The position numbers and the translations under genes were made by a program. Positions 19,053 to 28,186 of a DNA stretch of 64,000 bases are shown here, piece by piece. The notes below the pieces were generated by a model. That model was given only the letters and a program-made list of their open reading frames with translations. It was not told the origin of the DNA and made no database searches. Each line of letters begins with the position of its first letter. Position 1 is the stretch's first letter. Where the stretch lies: assembly GCF_004331995.1 (NCBI RefSeq), contig NZ_SJDT01000001.1, positions 310,001-374,000 on the forward strand, written 5' to 3'. This DNA is from Arcanobacterium bovis. GTDB taxonomy: Bacteria; Actinomycetota; Actinomycetes; Actinomycetales; Actinomycetaceae.

Positions 19053-19111
19053 ATCTCTACCTTAACCTTTGCCTCTACACATCCGCACCACTAGCGCGTT
19101 ACCCTTGTACC

Positions 19112-19786
19112 ATGACCACACTTCCGCTCAATGAGTTAATGGCGCCCGATTGGGCTCAAGCAATGGCTTCGGTGGAACACAATATTCGCGCTATGGGAGA
19201 TTTTCTGCGCACTGAGCTCCAAGCAGGACGCGGCTATCTTCCAGAGGGAGGGTCGGTATTTCGCGCTTTCACCTACCCTTTGCAGAATGTGAAAGTTCTC
19301 ATCGTAGGTCAAGATCCTTATCCGACGCCAGGGCATCCGATGGGGTTGTCGTTTTCAGTTCACCCGCACGTACGTCCGCTACCACGGTCACTTTCCAATA
19401 TCTACCGAGAGTTGCACGACGACGTCGGGGCGCCGATCCCGCAGCACGGCGACCTCAGTGCTTGGTGCGAAAACGGCGTCATGCTCCTCAACAGAGCACT
19501 GACGGTTGAACCGGGCAAACCGGCGTCGCACCGCGGAAAAGGTTGGGAAGCGATAACCGAACATGCGATAAAACAGCTTGTTGCGCGAAACGCTCCCCTC
19601 GTCGCAATTTTGTGGGGACGCCAAGCTCAGGAACTTAAACCGCTTCTGGGCAGTACGCCCACAATTGAATCTGTGCATCCATCGCCACTCTCAGCTTCGC
19701 GCGGATTTTTTGGATCTCGGCCGTTTTCGCGGGCGAATGACCTGCTCATTGCACAAGGCGCAGAACCGATCAACTGGGAACTATAG
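19112..19786 (+). CDS. ung: Uracil-DNA glycosylase, family 1
   Basis: A 224-residue base-excision repair enzyme that removes uracil from DNA. The ATG at 19112 is chosen because it gives the normal length. Catalytic water-activating Asp68 lies in [17 protein letters not shown], and the Leu-loop/His motif is [20 protein letters not shown]. The segment [17 protein letters not shown] is also diagnostic. It is a single gene, convergent with the symporter gene; the region between carries a three-unit repeat. Confidence 0.94.
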   Translation: MTTLPLNELMAPDWAQAMASVEHNIRAMGDFLRTELQAGRGYLPEGGSVFRAFTYPLQNVKVLIVGQDPYPTPGHPMGLSFSVHPHVRPLPRSLSNIYRELHDDVGAPIPQHGDLSAWCENGVMLLNRALTVEPGKPASHRGKGWEAITEHAIKQLVARNAPLVAILWGRQAQELKPLLGSTPTIESVHPSPLSASRGFFGSRPFSRANDLLIAQGAEPINWEL

Positions 19787-19801
19787 GGGCGTTTGAGAAC
19801 A

Positions 19802-19879
19802 CTTTAAGCGTGCGATTCTTCTGTGTGCTTTAAGCGTGCAGAAGGTTCATGTGCTCAAAGCGCGTAGAACGTCACGCCT
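19802..19879. repeat. Three 26-bp tandem repeats between ung and the AGCS symporter gene
   Basis: CTTTAAGCGTGC begins at 19802 and again at 19828, and a variant CTCAAAGCGCGT at 19854: an exact 26-bp period. A shorter GTAGAACGTC pair occurs at 19864 and 19879. The last unit runs into the final codons of the symporter gene. Function is unknown. Confidence 0.55.
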
Positions 19880-21311
19880 GTAGAACGTCTTTGCGGTTCC
19901 ACACACTCTCAGCTGGAAGCTGCGGAAGTCCATCACACTCCGAAGCCACGAACTGTGGCTCTGAGATCCCTGCCTTGCGCTGCTTCTCGTAGTCACGTAG
20001 CGCGGCAACGCCCCACTTCGAGAGCATAACGAGCGCAATAAGATTCGTGATGGTCATAACCGCCATTGCAATATCCACGGTTGCCCATACGATGTTGAGC
20101 GAAACAAGCGCGCCCAACACAATGGAAAATACCGATGCCACACGCACAATCCACGTGCCAATTTTCGAGCTAGTCACGAAGAACATATTCACTTCTGAAT
20201 ACACGTAGGCGCCAATAATTGAGGAAAATGCCAGCACAAAGATCATGATCGCCATCGGAATGATCGACCAATTTCCGAGTTCATGTGCCACGGCCAAGGT
20301 GGTGAGGTTGGCAGGGTTTACGCCCTCACCCATCCACACTTCTGGACCGGCGTCCAGAATAATAAAAGCGGTGGCAGTACACACCAGAATGGTGTCCACA
20401 AAAACGCCAAGCGATTGAATAAGACCTTGCGAAACCGGGTGAGCCACAGTTGCAGTAGCTGCAGCGTTAGGAGCAGTACCTTGACCCGCTTCGTTTGAGA
20501 AAAGCCCACGCTTCGTTCCATTAATGACGGCGGCGAGGATTCCTCCGCCAAGCCCGCCAACAAGAGGTTCAGGAGCAAAAGCAGAATTAATAATCGACCC
20601 GATAACATGCGGGAATTGCTTGATGTTGATCAGCACGATCGCAAAAGCCATGACGATGTACATCAACGCCATCACCGGTGCCATAATTTCAGTCACTCGG
20701 GCAACCGACCGAATACCACCGAAAATGATCGGCGCTCCCAACACGAACAAAATGACTGCCGTAACCGGTGCGCTTGTTTTAGCCGTGGCAGAAAGAGTTG
20801 AAGCAATGGCATTCGACTGCACAGACGTAATCACAACACCACAGGTAACCACAGTGATAATGGCAAAGACCGCGCCCATAATCTTGGAGTTCATGCCGTA
20901 ACGCATATAGTAGGCTGGGCCACCACGAAAGGTGCCGTCACCGGCGTCGACCTTAAAAACCTGGGCAAGAACAGCTTCAAAGAACGCTGTAGCCATTCCT
21001 ACCAGCGCAACCACCCACATCCAGAAGATCGCACCTGGGCCGCCCATGAGCAGAGCTGCCGCAACACCAAACACATTGCCGATGCCTACACGAGCTGCGA
21101 GCGAGATGGTAAATGCTTGGAATGAAGAAATTCCGTCCTTAGAGCCAGCACGAGAGCCGAGCACAACGTGCACCATGTGCCGAAAAAGTCGAAGTTGCAC
21201 CGCACGAGTACGCCAAGTGAGGAACAAGCCCGTTCCAATGAGAATCCACATCGTTCCATAAACGGTGATGGCATTGGCTACTTGTTCAATTCCCTTAGCG
21301 ATATCGTCCAC
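19872..21311 (-). CDS. AGCS family alanine/sodium symporter
   Basis: A 479-residue permease if it starts at the GTG 21309-21311, which is preceded by AAGGGAG at 5 bp; an in-frame ATG lies 21 bp upstream but has no good ribosome site. About 11 TM segments. Family motifs include GRVGIGNVFGVAAAL-like AARVGIGNVFGVAAALLMGG, GGPAYYMRYGM and FSNEAGQGTAPNAAATA, the Na+/alanine binding segment. It imports alanine or glycine with sodium. Monocistronic. Confidence 0.92.
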   Translation of the reverse strand: MDDIAKGIEQVANAITVYGTMWILIGTGLFLTWRTRAVQLRLFRHMVHVVLGSRAGSKDGISSFQAFTISLAARVGIGNVFGVAAALLMGGPGAIFWMWVVALVGMATAFFEAVLAQVFKVDAGDGTFRGGPAYYMRYGMNSKIMGAVFAIITVVTCGVVITSVQSNAIASTLSATAKTSAPVTAVILFVLGAPIIFGGIRSVARVTEIMAPVMALMYIVMAFAIVLINIKQFPHVIGSIINSAFAPEPLVGGLGGGILAAVINGTKRGLFSNEAGQGTAPNAAATATVAHPVSQGLIQSLGVFVDTILVCTATAFIILDAGPEVWMGEGVNPANLTTLAVAHELGNWSIIPMAIMIFVLAFSSIIGAYVYSEVNMFFVTSSKIGTWIVRVASVFSIVLGALVSLNIVWATVDIAMAVMTITNLIALVMLSKWGVAALRDYEKQRKAGISEPQFVASECDGLPQLPAESVWNRKDVLQA

Positions 21312-21477
21312 AATTTCTCCCTTGCATGACATCGTGTATTACAACTTTTATTACAACAATGTTTGAAGCCTACCTTGCGCAAACATAATAATCCCAAACC
21401 GGTTCTTATTATGGGACGGATCCAATGATTCTCATATATTTTAAATGCCATATCAATGAAGAATAAGCAGAATAAAA

Positions 21478-21512
21478 GGAAGGCGGTAGAGGAATGAGCT
21501 CTACCGCCTTCC
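21478..21512 (-). terminator. Terminator of the YhgE/Pip gene
   Basis: GGAAGGCGGTAGAG/CTCTACCGCCTTCC form a 14-bp stem with a 7-nt loop; the minus strand continues with TTTTATTC. Classical Rho-independent terminator. Confidence 0.9.
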
Positions 21513-21543
21513 GGTTATGCACTAAGCGCACGTACTATATTGT

Positions 21544-23988
21544 TTATGCAGTTGCCGGTGAAGCGAGTGCCTTCCCTTTCAGGGAAAGTGCAAACGATCC
21601 ACCCAAACCAATCAGCAAGAATACTGCTGCGCCGAGTGCCAATCCACCAATAGAGCCGCCGGAGAGAACAGCGCGGATCAGGTCGGATCCATTCTCTAAT
21701 GGGGAAATTTTCCCGAGAGCCCGTAGCCACGGCGATGTGCCCTCGGTAATACCAATAACCAGCGTGAGAGCGAGCAAACCAATAGCGATTGCACGCCCAA
21801 TATTGCCGAGCCAGCCTACCAGCGCATGCATGATGAACAGGAAGCTCGCTCCAAGCACTGCGCCAACGAGAATCAACGACACAACAGTTGCGCCACTGGC
21901 CTCCGCTGCGAATGCTCCAATACCGCCAAGCACTGCTCCCATCAGCACCGATACTGCACCGACCTTGGTGAGTCCAGCTGCCCAAGACTTGCTCGATGCA
22001 GCCCCCGCAACGGCGCGCCCTGCAAATGCCAAGAACGCGACTCCCCAGATAAGGCCAGCAATCAAAATGCCGATCATTGCAAAGGTTCCTGGTTGTACGA
22101 TGTCCATCTTCATAACCGGAACAGCAGCGGCTTTAGACAACACTTCACGATCGCTCTTCGTGAACTTGGGCAAATCTCCTTGGCCTTTAACAAGCTCAGA
22201 GGTGAAAGTCTTTGTGCCTTGGTTCAACTGAACAGTGCCGTCGTTGATTTGCTTCAATCCGTCATTCAGTTCACCTGCACCGGAACGAGCTTCATCAATT
22301 CCAGCACTCAATTCACCAGCACCGGAGTTCAACTGCTTAGCTCCGGTCGCGAGTTCTCCAGCCCCCATCCTGACTTCCAGTGCACCAGAGTTGAGCTGGG
22401 AAACTCCCGCTACAAGCTGGCTTGCGCCACCCGCTAGTTGCGACGTGCCTTGAGCGAGCTCAGCAGCTCCGGAACTCACCTGCGACGTACCACCAGCAAG
22501 TTCATTCGCTCCTCCAGCCAGCGATTGCGCGCCTGCATCCACCTGCTGCACACCTGCGTCAAGCTGACCAGCACCGGTAGCAAGTTCGTTGGCATATCCC
22601 TGAACTTGCATTACACCCTGCTCAAGCTGCGTTGCTCCGGTATTCAATCCATCGTTGTTTGCAACAAGCTGGTTCAACCCCGCCTGCAGTTCATTCATAC
22701 CGGTACTCATTGTTTGAATATCAGGTGCCGTGGCTCCAGCCAGCGCTTGCACGCCACCTATAAATGAGCCGGTGGCAATTTGCATTACCGCTTGGTCGCA
22801 ACCTGCTGGACTTCCAAGTTGAGTACAAACCGCAGCGACTTGCTGATCAATCCCAGATGCTTGGAAACCTGCCACAAAATCGCTCATTGGCGGCGTAGCC
22901 GGATCTGCATTCGGATCTGCCAATACTTTCATAGTGGCAGAAAGCTGCGATAATCCGGCTGCGAGCTGATCAGCGCCCGGCTTTGCTTGTGCCACGCCCG
23001 CTGTATATTGAGCTACGCCGTCTTTTAGACTAGTGGCTCCCGCCTGAAGTTCTGGAATACCCGCAGCAAACTGTACTGCACCTGCTGCTAGTTCCGCAGA
23101 TCCTGCCTTGAGTACAGTAGTTCCAGCTGCCAATTCACCAGCACCGCCTGCAACTTGCTGCGCCCCGGCGTCGAGACTAGATGCGCCCACAGCGAGATCA
23201 TTTGCACCACTATTGAGCTGTGCTGCTCCTGCGCCAAGTTCATTCGCACCAGCAGATAATTCGCCGGTACCAGCGGAAAGCTGCCCAGCACCGTCGGAAA
23301 GCTGCTTCGCACCAAACGACAACTCGTTCGTGCCGGAGTAAAGCTCGTGACCGCCGTCGGCAAGTTGCCGCATGCCATCAACTAGCTCACCAGCGCCGCT
23401 ACTGGCTTCAGACGTACCCGCTGCAAGCTCGGTGCTTCCCGACTCAATTTGGCGCGCGCCGTCTACGATCTGCACAAAGGAATTGCCAACTTGGTTGAAT
23501 CCGTCCATCACGCCGTCCACATAACCGGTGGTGAGCGCTTGATTGACCGAATCAGTAGCAACGCTATTGACTATTTGCGCGATCAGACCATCGGCCAGCG
23601 TCGTGTTTTCGCTGACGTCGATCAGAAGCTTTGCATTGTTGACCTGGCTCGCTTTGTTGTTGGTAAACGAGCTGGCATTGGCGGTGAAATCTTTGGGGAT
23701 TGTCACGGAAGCAGCATAAGTTCCGTCCTTTAGGCCTCGTTCAGCAGTAACAGCGTCTACCACTTCCCAAGCAATATTAGGATCGTCAATCATGCCCTTG
23801 GAAACTTCGTCGCCAAGTTTCATAGATTCGCCAGCTACCATTGCCGACTTATCGTTATTCACGATTGCGCCCTTCGGGGCTGACTTCGAGTTGGCGAGAC
23901 CAAGAAATACTCCAAACACCATAAGTGGGAGCAAAACCATCGCAATGATGGTCCGCCAAGAAGCCGTCTTGATGTTACTCTCCGACAT
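21544..23988 (-). CDS. YhgE/Pip-type membrane protein with two long heptad arrays
   Basis: An 814-residue protein from the ATG at 23986-23988 (AGAGGT upstream); the frame stays open 37 codons further. TM1 (about 14-33) is followed by an extracytoplasmic region (about 40-570), then about five C-terminal TM helices and a short tail. The outer region carries two arrays of the X-X-X-Leu-X-X-Gly heptad with consensus (E/Q)LxxGA: about 25 units from residue 173 and about 23 units later, split by a segment holding two Cys (VCTQLGSPAGCDQ). The family includes phage receptors and ABC-2-like or type VII secretion-linked proteins. No secretion genes are nearby, so its role here is open. Confidence 0.88.
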   Translation of the reverse strand: MSESNIKTASWRTIIAMVLLPLMVFGVFLGLANSKSAPKGAIVNNDKSAMVAGESMKLGDEVSKGMIDDPNIAWEVVDAVTAERGLKDGTYAASVTIPKDFTANASSFTNNKASQVNNAKLLIDVSENTTLADGLIAQIVNSVATDSVNQALTTGYVDGVMDGFNQVGNSFVQIVDGARQIESGSTELAAGTSEASSGAGELVDGMRQLADGGHELYSGTNELSFGAKQLSDGAGQLSAGTGELSAGANELGAGAAQLNSGANDLAVGASSLDAGAQQVAGGAGELAAGTTVLKAGSAELAAGAVQFAAGIPELQAGATSLKDGVAQYTAGVAQAKPGADQLAAGLSQLSATMKVLADPNADPATPPMSDFVAGFQASGIDQQVAAVCTQLGSPAGCDQAVMQIATGSFIGGVQALAGATAPDIQTMSTGMNELQAGLNQLVANNDGLNTGATQLEQGVMQVQGYANELATGAGQLDAGVQQVDAGAQSLAGGANELAGGTSQVSSGAAELAQGTSQLAGGASQLVAGVSQLNSGALEVRMGAGELATGAKQLNSGAGELSAGIDEARSGAGELNDGLKQINDGTVQLNQGTKTFTSELVKGQGDLPKFTKSDREVLSKAAAVPVMKMDIVQPGTFAMIGILIAGLIWGVAFLAFAGRAVAGAASSKSWAAGLTKVGAVSVLMGAVLGGIGAFAAEASGATVVSLILVGAVLGASFLFIMHALVGWLGNIGRAIAIGLLALTLVIGITEGTSPWLRALGKISPLENGSDLIRAVLSGGSIGGLALGAAVFLLIGLGGSFALSLKGKALASPATA

Positions 23989-24332
23989 CAAATTACCTCT
24001 CATAGATATAGATACGCCTTTGCATCTTTTTCGAATATTTTGAGATATCTTCCTCTTCGTCGAGGAAGCGTGTGCGAGTGTGTTTGTACACGCATACATG
24101 CATGTACGTGAGCGATTTTCCGCGAAATTCTGCGAAAACTACTCTTGATAAAGTAGCGTAGCATTAATTTCTCGCAAATATCAGCGTTTTATGAAACTCA
24201 TTTATATAGATACATTTTGTGAGTATTTTATTTTCGACGACGGTCGCGCCGCGGGCGTTATAAAACTGCGTTCTGGACGTCATCAAAACACGTTGTGATG
24301 TGTACAGGGAGACGACGATCACCTCTGTGCTC
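23989..24332. other. Non-coding region between yhgE and the cysteine-leader promoter
   Basis: An AT-rich 344-bp region between divergent genes. It must hold the yhgE promoter on the minus strand, but no convincing -35/-10 pair was identified. No further gene was recognised. Confidence 0.4.
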
Positions 24333-24361
24333 TTGAACTGTTAGGCACCGTTGTTTATGCT
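24333..24361 (+). promoter_or_regulatory. Sigma70-type promoter of the leader peptide and DAACS gene
   Basis: TTGAAC (24333-24338), a 17-bp spacer, and TATGCT (24356-24361). Both boxes are near consensus and the spacing is ideal. The start of transcription would be about 24368, leaving a 5' region of about 29 nt before the leader ATG. Confidence 0.7.
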
Positions 24362-24396
24362 TCTTAAATCGGATATTACCGACTCAAGGAGATTCC

Positions 24397-24498
24397 ATGT
24401 ACCGCATCATTGCACCATACGCACCTGCTCACCGCCTTTCGTGCGGCTGTAGCTGCTGCGCGGCTGCGTGCAACGATCGCTGTTGTTGCATGGCATAA
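24397..24498 (+). CDS. Cysteine-rich leader peptide, probable attenuator
   Basis: A 33-codon ORF too short for ordinary gene calling. The ATG has an excellent ribosome site (AAGGAG, 5-6 bp away). The peptide starts MYRIIAPYAPAHRL and then has eight cysteines in 16 residues (16, 18, 20, 21, 25, 29, 30, 31), ending CCCMA. Tyr, Pro and Ala precede them, with no signal peptide. The ORF sits between a strong promoter and a DAACS symporter gene, 236 bp before its start codon. Runs of Cys codons in such a place fit a leader whose ribosome stalls when Cys-tRNA is short, as described for polycysteine short ORFs of mycobacteria. A metal-binding micro-protein is a less likely alternative. Confidence 0.75.
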   Translation: MYRIIAPYAPAHRLSCGCSCCAAACNDRCCCMA

Positions 24499-24510
24499 CT
24501 TTTAGCGTTT

Positions 24511-24601
24511 GCAAGCACGTAGAGCCTTGCCCTAATTAATACGACGCAGTTGCACCATCGTTTTTCTGCTTGTGCAGCTCTATTATTTTCCGTTGCACAA
24601 G
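24511..24601 (+). promoter_or_regulatory. Hairpins between the Cys leader and the DAACS gene
   Basis: GCAAG/CTTGC (24511-24530) makes a small stem just after the leader. CTTGTGCA (24569-24576) pairs perfectly with TGCACAAG (24594-24601). The GTGCA within the latter can also pair with an upstream TGCAC (24551-24555), so alternative folds are possible. No stem is followed by a clear T run, so whether control is at termination or translation cannot be decided. Confidence 0.35.
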
Positions 24602-24734
24602 ATCAGTCCACTATGCACCGGCTCGCCTTATTGTATCGTGCACGCCACAAGGTCTAGAAAAATTCTCGCCTTTCGACGAGACTGAAGGTAACGGCGTCGT
24701 CCCAAAAGATAACCCCATCAGAAAGGACAACCCT

Positions 24735-26189
24735 ATGCAATCCGCAACCTCACCGCAAAACTCTAAAAAGAGGAAAATTCTTCCATCTTTCGGCACACAA
24801 ATCCTGCTCAGCCTTATTATTGGCGGCCTACTTGGTTGGGTCGCTCTCCGAATGGGCGCTCCCGCACCCGACAAGCCCAATTGGCTCACGTTCACCCTCA
24901 CTACCATCGGATCTTCTTTTATCACCCTACTGAAGGCAGTAGTTCCGGTACTCGTATTCACCGCAATCGTTGCGTCGATCGCTAATCTTCGCGGCGTTGC
25001 AAATGGCACACGGCTCGCCGTGAAAACTTTGCTCTGGTTTGCCATCACTGCGTTTATCGCCGTTTCGATCGGTATCGCGATTGGCTTGACCACCAATCCT
25101 GGCAAAAACGCCGCAATCTCTACCGCCACTAGCTCGAAACCTAGCCACACCGGCGATTGGCTCGATTTCCTCGTGGGGCTCATACCGTCGAATTTCCTTG
25201 GCATTCAAGCCAGTAGCACAGCAGACGCTGCGAACAATACGATCACAACATCGCTCAATTTCAACGTATTACAAATCATCGTCATTGCGCTGGTGGTGGG
25301 TGCAGCGGCACTTCGACAAGGTCAGAAAGCGGAAACTTTCCTCAGTTTCAACGCTTCGCTACTGTCAGTGGTTCAGCGAATTTTGTGGTGGATTATCCGA
25401 CTTGCACCAATCGGCACAATCGGTTTGGTGGGTCGCGCAGTGGCCACCTACGGTTGGGCTTCAATCGCACAGCTCAGCGTGTTTGCGATATCGATCTATC
25501 TCGGGCTAGTGCTCGTACTATTCGTGGTTTACCCCATCATTCTTCGTACAAATGGACTGAGCATTCGGCAGTTCTTCCGCGGAGCCTGGCCCGCAATTCA
25601 ACTGGCATTCGTCTCGCGTTCGTCAATCGGCACATTACCTGTTACTCAAGCCGTCACTGAAAAGAACCTTGGCGTGCCGTCGAGTTACGCCTCGTTTGCC
25701 GTACCCCTCGCCTCGACCACAAAAATGGACGGGTGCGCGTCGATTTATCCTGCTATTTCAGCAATTTTCGTGTCGCAGTTCTTCAATATGCCACTGCGCC
25801 CCGTCGATTATCTGCTGATTATTTTCGTTTCGGTGGTGGGTTCCGCCGCCACTGCAGGATTGACCGGCGCCACCGTAATGCTCACACTCATGCTCTCCAC
25901 CTTGGGTTTACCCCTCGAAGGGGTAGGCCTGTTGCTAGCAATTGACCCTATTCTCGACATGGGTCGTACGGCTGTTAACGTTGCAGGTCAGATAGTTGTT
26001 GCATCGGTTGTAGCGAAACGCGAAGGCATTATCGACATGGATCAATACAATTCGGCAGTTGCGTCCGATTTATTTGATGATGACGACGTTGCCACAGCTT
26101 CTACAGCGGACGTTAGCGCTGCTCCTGTTCGTAAGGAACCGACGTCGGAACCATCGCTCTCGCCAGAAAGCGCATCGGCAACACGCTAA
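24735..26189 (+). CDS. Dicarboxylate/amino acid:cation symporter (DAACS), candidate cystine carrier
   Basis: A 484-residue membrane transporter when started at the ATG 24735 (AAAGGA 7 bp before); the frame is open 55 codons upstream through the leader region. About eight TM helices and two re-entrant loops of the glutamate-transporter fold: the serine-rich loop VSRSSIGTLPVTQA (HP1) and the segment DPILDMGRTAVNVAG (TM8) are clear, with STTKMDGCASIYPAISA as TM7. Family members carry glutamate, aspartate, C4-dicarboxylates, serine/threonine or cystine (TcyP). The Cys-rich leader ahead suggests cystine or a sulfur amino acid; that is inference. The last 45 residues are Ser/Ala/Glu/Pro-rich and disordered. 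Confidence 0.9.
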   Translation: MQSATSPQNSKKRKILPSFGTQILLSLIIGGLLGWVALRMGAPAPDKPNWLTFTLTTIGSSFITLLKAVVPVLVFTAIVASIANLRGVANGTRLAVKTLLWFAITAFIAVSIGIAIGLTTNPGKNAAISTATSSKPSHTGDWLDFLVGLIPSNFLGIQASSTADAANNTITTSLNFNVLQIIVIALVVGAAALRQGQKAETFLSFNASLLSVVQRILWWIIRLAPIGTIGLVGRAVATYGWASIAQLSVFAISIYLGLVLVLFVVYPIILRTNGLSIRQFFRGAWPAIQLAFVSRSSIGTLPVTQAVTEKNLGVPSSYASFAVPLASTTKMDGCASIYPAISAIFVSQFFNMPLRPVDYLLIIFVSVVGSAATAGLTGATVMLTLMLSTLGLPLEGVGLLLAIDPILDMGRTAVNVAGQIVVASVVAKREGIIDMDQYNSAVASDLFDDDDVATASTADVSAAPVRKEPTSEPSLSPESASATR

Positions 26190-26200
26190 AGTACCGAGAA

Positions 26201-27202
26201 CTATTCAGTGGCTGAATGAGGCTGCTCTTCGGCTTGCTGAACTGCTACGGAGTCGCCCACACTTTGCACAAAGCGCGCAGCTTGAGCGATGCTGTGGGCG
26301 GCTTCAGGCAACAATCTGATGTATTGCAAAAATGCGTGCAACACCCCTGGCGCCTCGTAATATTCAACCCGCGGCTGGTTCTCTTGAAGCCGGTCGAATA
26401 AAACCCGTGAATCATCACGAAGTGGATCAAATTCCGCACCGAGGATAAAACTGGGCGGAATTCCGAAACTAAGATCTAAATCAAGTACGTCATGATAGGG
26501 CGCCGCTTCCCCAGGGACGCGGTACGCAGCCTCATAAGCTGCGCAATCGGCGTCGTCCATACCATCCCAATAACCGCCCAAAGTCTGACGCGAGCGCGAA
26601 TCGCGCAGACCGTAACCGCCGTAAAACAGCAGCAAACCGTGCAGAGAACGCAGTCTAAGCTGCCCAATTTCGCCTTGCGAATCGCGGATCCACAAAGCTG
26701 CACCCAAACTCAAGGTGGCACCCGCTGAGTCGCCCGCACACCACACTTGAGAAAAATGTTCCTGCGCCCAGCCCACACAGGCCAAAAATTCCACCAAGGC
26801 CTGCGGATATTTCGCCTCGGGCGAGAGCGTGTAATCAACGGCGAGAACGGCGGCGCGCGTGGCTACCGCAAGTTCCCTGCACAGGCGGTCGTGAGTGTTC
26901 AGATCACCAACGATCCAACCACCGCCGTGCGCATACACCACCACACGCTGCGAAATTATTGCTTCCGGTTCATAGAGTCGCACGTTCACCGAGCCATATG
27001 GAGTAGCTACACAAAATTCTCGGCAGATGGCGACCTCGGGGCCGCCGTAGTTCCAGTACTCGCGTTTTTTCGCATATCCGTACCGGATTTCAGCCAAGGT
27101 CGCGCGCGCGAGATTAAGGCTAGTGCGAATTTCCTCTTGTTTTTCCCATACAGCCTGCTGGTTTGCGCTCCAGAATTCGGGTACGTGAATCTTTTTCGTC
27201 AT
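26201..27202 (-). CDS. HSL-family alpha/beta hydrolase (carboxylesterase)
   Basis: A 333-residue serine esterase of the GDXG/hormone-sensitive-lipase type. The oxyanion motif HGGGWIVGD (92-100), nucleophile Ser159 in GDSAG, an Asp in EFDPLRDD and His in GVLHAFLQY make the full triad. It is predicted cytoplasmic, with no signal peptide. Substrates are short-chain esters; the true one is unknown. It is convergent with the DAACS gene, 11 bp apart, and lies 57 bp after fetB on the same strand, so the two may be co-transcribed. Confidence 0.9.
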   Translation of the reverse strand: MTKKIHVPEFWSANQQAVWEKQEEIRTSLNLARATLAEIRYGYAKKREYWNYGGPEVAICREFCVATPYGSVNVRLYEPEAIISQRVVVYAHGGGWIVGDLNTHDRLCRELAVATRAAVLAVDYTLSPEAKYPQALVEFLACVGWAQEHFSQVWCAGDSAGATLSLGAALWIRDSQGEIGQLRLRSLHGLLLFYGGYGLRDSRSRQTLGGYWDGMDDADCAAYEAAYRVPGEAAPYHDVLDLDLSFGIPPSFILGAEFDPLRDDSRVLFDRLQENQPRVEYYEAPGVLHAFLQYIRLLPEAAHSIAQAARFVQSVGDSVAVQQAEEQPHSATE

Positions 27203-27259
27203 GAACGTTGCCTTGTGGAATTGGTGTCTGTTGCCATGTGCTGTTGTGGATTACCGCTG

Positions 27260-28009
27260 TTATTTCGCCGTTTCGGCATCAGCAACTATGACGGTTGCAC
27301 GAGAAAGAATTTGGGTGGCCACAACCCCAACGATAGTTTGTGCGAGCATGATGCCCACAAGCACGACTACTTGAAAACGTGCTGCTTGGATCGGCGAAGC
27401 ACCTCCAACTAACGCACCAACGAAGGCACCCGGCAGAGTAACAAGGCCAGTGTTCTTCGTTTGGTCGAGGTTTGGGATGAGCATTTCACGAATCGACGTG
27501 CGTGCTACCTCTGCAAAGGCTTGTTTCGGCTGAGCGCCCAAAGCGAACCAGCCCTCAATCTCGCCGCGTTGAGCACGCGAAGTACGCAGAAAATTGCGGC
27601 CAGCTAGGGTTGCCGCGCTCATTGAGTTCCCGATAATAATGCCGCCAACGGCGATGAGATTCGACACCGTAAATTCCATCATTCGGCAGGCAAAAACAAT
27701 GGTCACGCACACGCTCGCAGCACAGAGAATAGAAACACATGCCGCTTTCGTCCCAAAAGGGAGTCCTGCCAGACGTTTCGATGCCGTGTAGATCGCGACT
27801 GTTGCCATAAGAAGAAGGAACACCGAAGCGGTTACGGGTTTTTTGAAAATTCCCTGCATCACTACAGCAATCGCAGCCAACTGCACGATTGCCCGCACTG
27901 CGGCCCAAACGGGTGCAAATCCTGCTTTCACACCAGAATTGAGCTGCAATAATAGAATCAGCCCAAGCATGAGTGCCAGACCAATTCCCGTAGTAATAAA
28001 TTCGTTCAT
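27260..28009 (-). CDS. fetB: FetB-like ABC permease (UPF0014 family), ATPase partner absent
   Basis: A 249-residue membrane protein from the ATG at 28007-28009 (GTAGGGA upstream); the frame is open further. About seven TM helices. Diagnostic motifs are GIIIGNSMSAATLAGRNF and the cytosolic loop EGWFALGAQPKQAF with RTSIREMLIPNLDQTKNTGLVTLPGAFVGALVGGASP (segments). In E. coli FetB with the ATPase FetA exports iron and gives peroxide resistance. No fetA is adjacent or elsewhere in the window, so it may use a distant ATPase. Upstream lie two large inverted repeats. Confidence 0.85.
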   Translation of the reverse strand: MNEFITTGIGLALMLGLILLLQLNSGVKAGFAPVWAAVRAIVQLAAIAVVMQGIFKKPVTASVFLLLMATVAIYTASKRLAGLPFGTKAACVSILCAASVCVTIVFACRMMEFTVSNLIAVGGIIIGNSMSAATLAGRNFLRTSRAQRGEIEGWFALGAQPKQAFAEVARTSIREMLIPNLDQTKNTGLVTLPGAFVGALVGGASPIQAARFQVVVLVGIMLAQTIVGVVATQILSRATVIVADAETAK

Positions 28010-28186
28010 ATCCCTACATTCAGTAGATGGCGGTGAGTGTTCACCTGCGTGATGTGGCGCGCGAACTTCCAAGCTACGGAGCACCGGATTTACACAATTT
28101 CCGAGCTGCGACGCACTGTATCCACTTTATTGCGTGGACACGAGCAACTCTAGTCTAGGTTATCTACCGAATGCGGGTGTAACTAA

